Shown one piece after another: positions 60,643 to 64,000 of a DNA stretch of 64,000 nucleotides (position 1 is the stretch's first letter; each line of letters starts with the position of its first letter). The position numbers were made by a program, and so were the translations under genes. Origin of the DNA: Hypericum androsaemum (lineage: Eukaryota > Streptophyta > Magnoliopsida > Malpighiales > Hypericaceae); the NCBI GenBank assembly GCA_963995505.1, contig OZ023184.1, positions 5,022,001 to 5,086,000 on the forward strand. The letters run 5' to 3'. Under the pieces are notes generated by a model that had not been told where the DNA came from, did not search any database, and was given only the letters and a program-made list of their open reading frames with translations.

Positions 60643-61580
60643 GAGATAATTACTAAGAGAGGATACCAGGGTATAATCAAATAGACTATGAGGACTCTGT
60701 AGTTTTCTTACTAATTGTTGAGCCCGTGTAGTTTGGCTACTATTATACATTCATGTCTCTGTAGTCGGAATCGGCAATTTTTCCGGCGAACTCCCCACCT
60801 AAAAGTCTAAAATACCCCTAGGGGGCTTCTTCCACCAGAGACATCTTCACATCCTCCACGGCGGCGACGTTCCGAATAGCTCCGCTTGAGGCGGCCTGTG
60901 TTGGGTGGGACCCCGACCGACATGGCCTCCACAGTAGTGACGGCCTTCTCCTTGAGCGAAGTCGAGCCGGACTCAGGACGCGGAGGAGCAGGCCGAGTCC
61001 TCCCTCCTCGAAGATAGCCTGACGGGACTCATCGCTGGCGCAGGTGAGCAAGGAGACAGTGGCGACGGCGAGGTCGCGAATGGCAGTGTTGCTATAGTCG
61101 AGGAGGGAGACTAGGTATCTGAGGTTGGCCTCCTTGGAGACGATAACCGTCGACTTATCGTCATCGCGGAGGATCTCCAGGACTCGAGCGCCTTTTGCTT
61201 GAACTTGAGGCCACCGATCTGGAGTCGGGTGAAGAGGTCCTTGAGGAAGAACACGAGGTGGTCGGGGTCGGAGCCGGGGGCGGGATTGGAGAGGACAATG
61301 TCGGAGGAGTGGTGGAGGACGCCGGACGTGATGAGGAGGTCGAGGTCGTGGAAGTGGCGGGAGAGCGACGCGGTGGCCATGTCGAGGTCAAACTAAAGGG
61401 GCCTAAGGGCATTTTAGACATTTCAGGTGGGGAGTTCGCCAAAAAAATTGCTGATTCCGACTACAGAGACCAGAATGTATAATAGTAGCCAAACTACAGG
61501 GGCTCAGCAATTAGTAGGGAAACTACAGGGTCCTCAGAGTCTATTTGACTATATTCTAGAGTTCTGTATGTAATTATCTC
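60643..61580. mobile_element. Pack-MULE carrying an ARM-repeat gene fragment
   Basis: TIRs of about 185 bp (60643-60829 and 61395-61580) start GAGATAATTAC and share GTAGTTTGGCTACTATTATA and CGAACTCCCCACCTGAAA-like blocks. A perfect 9-bp target duplication, AATTTTTTT, lies at 60634-60642 and 61581-61589. The GC-rich interior contains a recognisable minus-strand ARM-repeat coding sequence. No transposase. Confidence 0.93.
60815..61380 (-). pseudogene. Captured ARM-repeat protein fragment
   Basis: Minus strand from an ATG at 61380: MATASLSRHFHDLDLLITSG, VLHHSSDIVLSNPAPGSDPD, LFTRLQIGGLKFKQKALE; after a 1-base frameshift, ILRDDDKSTVIVSKEANLRY, LVSLLDYSNTAIRDLAVATV, SLLTCASDESRQAIFEEGG; then another shift and GAIRNVAAVEDVKMSLVEE. 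This is the N-terminal and armadillo-repeat part of a plant ARM-repeat family protein. Frameshifts and the missing C-terminus make it non-functional, though the ATG end is intact just inside the TIR. Confidence 0.88.
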
Positions 61581-61664
61581 AATTTTTTTATATGGATTAA
61601 TTTTATATATACCCCAATATTTACAAAAGTAGAACAAAAGCCTACACTACTCGTAAATACATGA

Positions 61665-61913
61665 TTAATCTCCTGAGGGTCGTAGAGACTCCATGTACAA
61701 AATCAAATCTTGATGACCGATATCCGCAATGGAATTCGTCAAACGAAGCCACTCATGAATTCGTTGTATAATAGTATAGATGAGAAGCTCAAGGTAGCAC
61801 ATATCTCTTTGAAAAATTGCATGATTCTTTATGAGCCAAATGCCCCATAGAATAGCTCCGTATAGTGTAAACCACACCTTCTTAATTGTACAGTCACTTA
61901 AAATTTTATACAC
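61665..61913 (-). pseudogene. LINE-type non-LTR retrotransposon 3' remnant
   Basis: Minus strand reads YGAILWGIWLIKNHAIFQRD and continues to a stop at 61665-61667. The WGIWxxxNxxIF pattern is that of the C-terminal zinc-binding/RT tail of plant LINE ORF2. The N-terminal side and RT motifs are absent. Confidence 0.6.
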
Positions 61914-62704
61914 CTTAATTTCTATTTGACAAATTTTATTAAAAGACTAATACGTAAAATATTACATTACGAGAAAACGCGGTTAATCCGAACGAGGTGT
62001 GAGTGGTACATCGGAACGAAACGCGTCCTAGTCCATCAATCGTAGAAAGAGAAGCCGACAAGAAAATGGCTGAGGAGATAAGAGGGGGGAAAAAGAAAAT
62101 AAAAGAGGAGAGAGAGAGAGAGATAGACACAAAATATAATGCTACAAAGCATTAAAGAAAAAGTGAGGGGCAAGTGGTTGCCCCTAAGACCCCGCCTCTT
62201 TTACAATTGGCCGCTTTCTTGACTTTTATTACAGGTGGGCCCCGGAACTCGTGGAAGTTTTGGTCTCGTCGGGCTTCGTTGGGGCCACTGGGCTTAGACG
62301 CCGGGCGAGGCGAATCTTAGTTTGTTTTTTCCGTCCAACCTTGCTAATCGATTAATCCAGAATTCAAACGATCTGAATAAAGTAGAACTAAATTCAACAT
62401 TATTACACTATTGTTTTTAATATTAAATACAAGATAAATCAATTTCTCAGTATTAAATTTTAAGAAATATAATCTGGGTTGTCTTGTTTTTTTAATAAAG
62501 CAGGAGAAATTTGGGGGGGGGGGGGGGGGGGGGGTCCTTGGCCTGTTCGGTTGACGCGTGTACAGTGGAGTTGGGGAACGTGGGGACCACTTTTTAAGTT
62601 TATGGTTTTTCATTTTTCCATGATTTGTTTCGTGCACTCTACCTCGACGATGTTTTTTTCTGTCTGAAGCTTCCCAAAATTAATTTTTTACGTATGTGTT
62701 TGAA
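61914..62704. other. Spacer with a 22-G run, no gene recognised
   Basis: Includes a purine-rich stretch (62075-62130) and an uninterrupted G run at 62513-62534. No gene recognised. Confidence 0.4.
62513..62534 (+). repeat. Homopolymer of 22 G
   Basis: An uninterrupted run of 22 G residues, surrounded by AT-rich sequence. The exact length is prone to sequencing error. Confidence 0.8.
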
Positions 62705-63092
62705 CAGGACCAGATTTGGTCTTGGAGGCCAAATCCAGCACGTGCTGGAGAATTTTTATTTAAGAACATGCAGAGACTATTTTGTAAAAATACAGAAATA
62801 CAAGGGTGCAAAATAAAAAAAGCCCACAACCATTGAATCATAACTGGATAAACTATTGAATCGTAACTGAGTAAACTATTGAATCGTAACTGAGTAAACC
62901 ATTGAATCGTAACTGGGTAACTGTGACGGACCCCGATTCATTCGGGACGGGAAAAAACGGACCATTGAATCATAACTAGGTAGACCATTGAATCATAATT
63001 AAGTGAACCATTGAATTATAACTAAATCAACTATTGAATCGTCCAGGAGGGTCCTGGTTAAATTTGGCCTTCCAGGACTAAATCCACTCCCG
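62705..63092. mobile_element. MITE, copy B, with internal tandem repeats
   Basis: Same family as 12369-12724: ends CAGGACCAGATTTGGTC and the complement of CGGGAGTGGATTTAGTCC, with internal ATTGAATC(A/G)TAACT repeats. Flanks TGTTTGAA and TGTTTTGA suggest an 8-bp target duplication with a slip. Confidence 0.7.
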
Positions 63093-63144
63093 TGTTTTGA
63101 TTTGGCATTGTTCGTTGATTATCTAGTGTTGCGTAACGTTCGAT

Positions 63145-63300
63145 TTTTTTTTGGGTCAAGTTTTTTTTTTGTCAAAAAAAATTTAGGTGAGTTAGCATAA
63201 ATCCCCGTGATCTTGACGGTATTAGGATTCGATCCCTCCCAACTCAAGCTTAAGGACGGATCCGTATCCATCTAGCCACACTTGCATTGGTCGTATCGTT
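63145..63300 (-). mobile_element. tRNA-derived SINE candidate
   Basis: On the minus strand an A-box-like TGGCTAGATGG (about 63280) is followed about 33 bases later by GATCGAATCC, a B-box with one change, and the element runs to a T-rich/A-rich end near 63145. Length and spacing fit a plant SINE. No target duplication could be seen. Confidence 0.4.
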
Positions 63301-63484
63301 CGATTTATCGAGTGGAATGGAGCATTATAAGTGATGTTCATATTTGTAGAATTTATTTCTTAAAATCAATAATTATTTGCTGATTAACATTTAAATTTTA
63401 CACCATAACACATTTAGGATTTGAATAGTAAATCTTTTAGATATTTACAGCGGTGTTATTGGCTACAAACCTTTTGGCACATTT

Positions 63485-63595
63485 TATTGGAAATTCCACA
63501 TCGGTTAAAACACAAGGGAGGGACAAGTTTATAAGTGTGAAAAATCCACCAACCCATTGCCTTAAGGTTTTGGGTTGGATATGGAGATTCTAACA
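63485..63595 (+). repeat. 5' LTR of the edge copia element
   Basis: 111 bp, starting TATTGG (TG mutated to TA) and ending CA directly before the primer site. Confidence 0.75.
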
Positions 63596-64000
63596 TGGTA
63601 TCAGAGTAGCAATGATCCTGGTGCATAAACTTCACCAAAAATAGCCTACCCACCAAATTCCTCACGTTAGCCTACCTGTTGCCTTGCCTCTCCTTGTCTT
63701 CTTGGGGGTCATGTGCACGCAAGGACAAGGGTTCAAAAGGTAACTCTGCTCGTGAAATCCCATAGCCTACCTGACGCCTTTCTTATTTCCCACAAAAAAT
63801 GTCTCGAAATTGAGGCATCTTCATGACAGATATGGCATCGTCATATTTCTTACACCCCTAGGACAATCAGGGGCAAATTAATGTGAGCGAGTTGCTCACC
63901 GAAAGAAACTACAGCGATTGGGTCAGAGAAATGACAAACTTTCTGCTGGCAAAGAATAAGCTGGGTTTCGTCGACGGGTCAATACAGAAATCGGAGGTGG
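63485..64000 (+). mobile_element. copia element with a 111-bp LTR, cut by the window end
   Basis: LTR at 63485-63595 (TATTGGAAATTCC to TTCTAACA), then a primer site TGGTATCAGAGTAG at 63596-63609. From an ATG at about 63822 the frame reads MTDMASSYFLHP, stop, DNQGQINVSELLTERNYSDW and LLAKNKLGFVDGSIQK, the N-terminus of a copia gag. One in-frame TAG, so this copy is at least partly dead. The rest lies outside. Confidence 0.85.

Noticed and set aside
61195..61482. Plus-strand Glu/Val-rich open frame
   Set aside because: Antisense to the captured ARM-repeat fragment.

Overview
The window is plant nuclear DNA, almost certainly from a flowering plant and probably a eudicot. Its genes have GT-AG introns, and their products are plant-specific or typical of plants: a TMK-type receptor kinase, DGD1, an ALMT anion channel, a plant LRAT/NC-domain protein and NSA2. 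The spaces between genes are AT-rich and filled with plant transposons. I cannot name the species.

Five genes look intact. A TMK-like LRR receptor kinase lies at 789-3925 on the minus strand. NSA2, a 60S ribosome biogenesis factor, lies at 27397-29081 on the plus strand. A LEAD-SENSITIVE 1-like LRAT-domain protein lies at 29565-31392 on the minus strand and converges on NSA2. DGD1, a digalactosyldiacylglycerol synthase, lies at 33111-36763 on the plus strand. An ALMT lies at 42221-45065 on the minus strand. All exon phases close in the models given here. The genes are unrelated single-copy housekeeping, signalling and transport genes and do not form a cluster.

The remainder is mostly mobile DNA. 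Two old Ty1/copia copies of one family lie tail to tail (5742-9217 plus, 13633-19240 minus). A different copia family is present as a solo LTR (37455-37739) and as an internally deleted element (58118-60082). A third copia, with a 111-bp LTR, enters at 63485 and runs off the window end. A 1.98-kb solo LTR with a perfect 5-bp target duplication fills 38449-40427. A young LTR element carrying only gag and protease (21450-24672) sits inside the terminal repeat of a Mutator-like element.

The most notable content is a group of Mutator-like or long-TIR elements carrying degraded pieces of host genes. The pieces are a coiled-coil fragment (11171-12308), a DOG1-like fragment (19673-20958), an ankyrin fragment (21146-26976), an ARM-repeat fragment (60643-61580, with a perfect 9-bp target duplication) and probably an ACR-like ACT-protein exon (inside 54557-57648). 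The last element is the oddest. It is an alternating head-to-head set of terminal units, holds about 17 copies of an 8-bp core (GATCTTGG or its complement), several of them in perfect 25-37-bp palindromes, and has tRNA-like Pol III box sequences in each unit. Smaller items are two copies of an inverted-repeat MITE with internal roughly 20-bp repeats, a near-perfect 85-bp foldback, a SINE candidate, a LINE 3' remnant and a 22-G tract.
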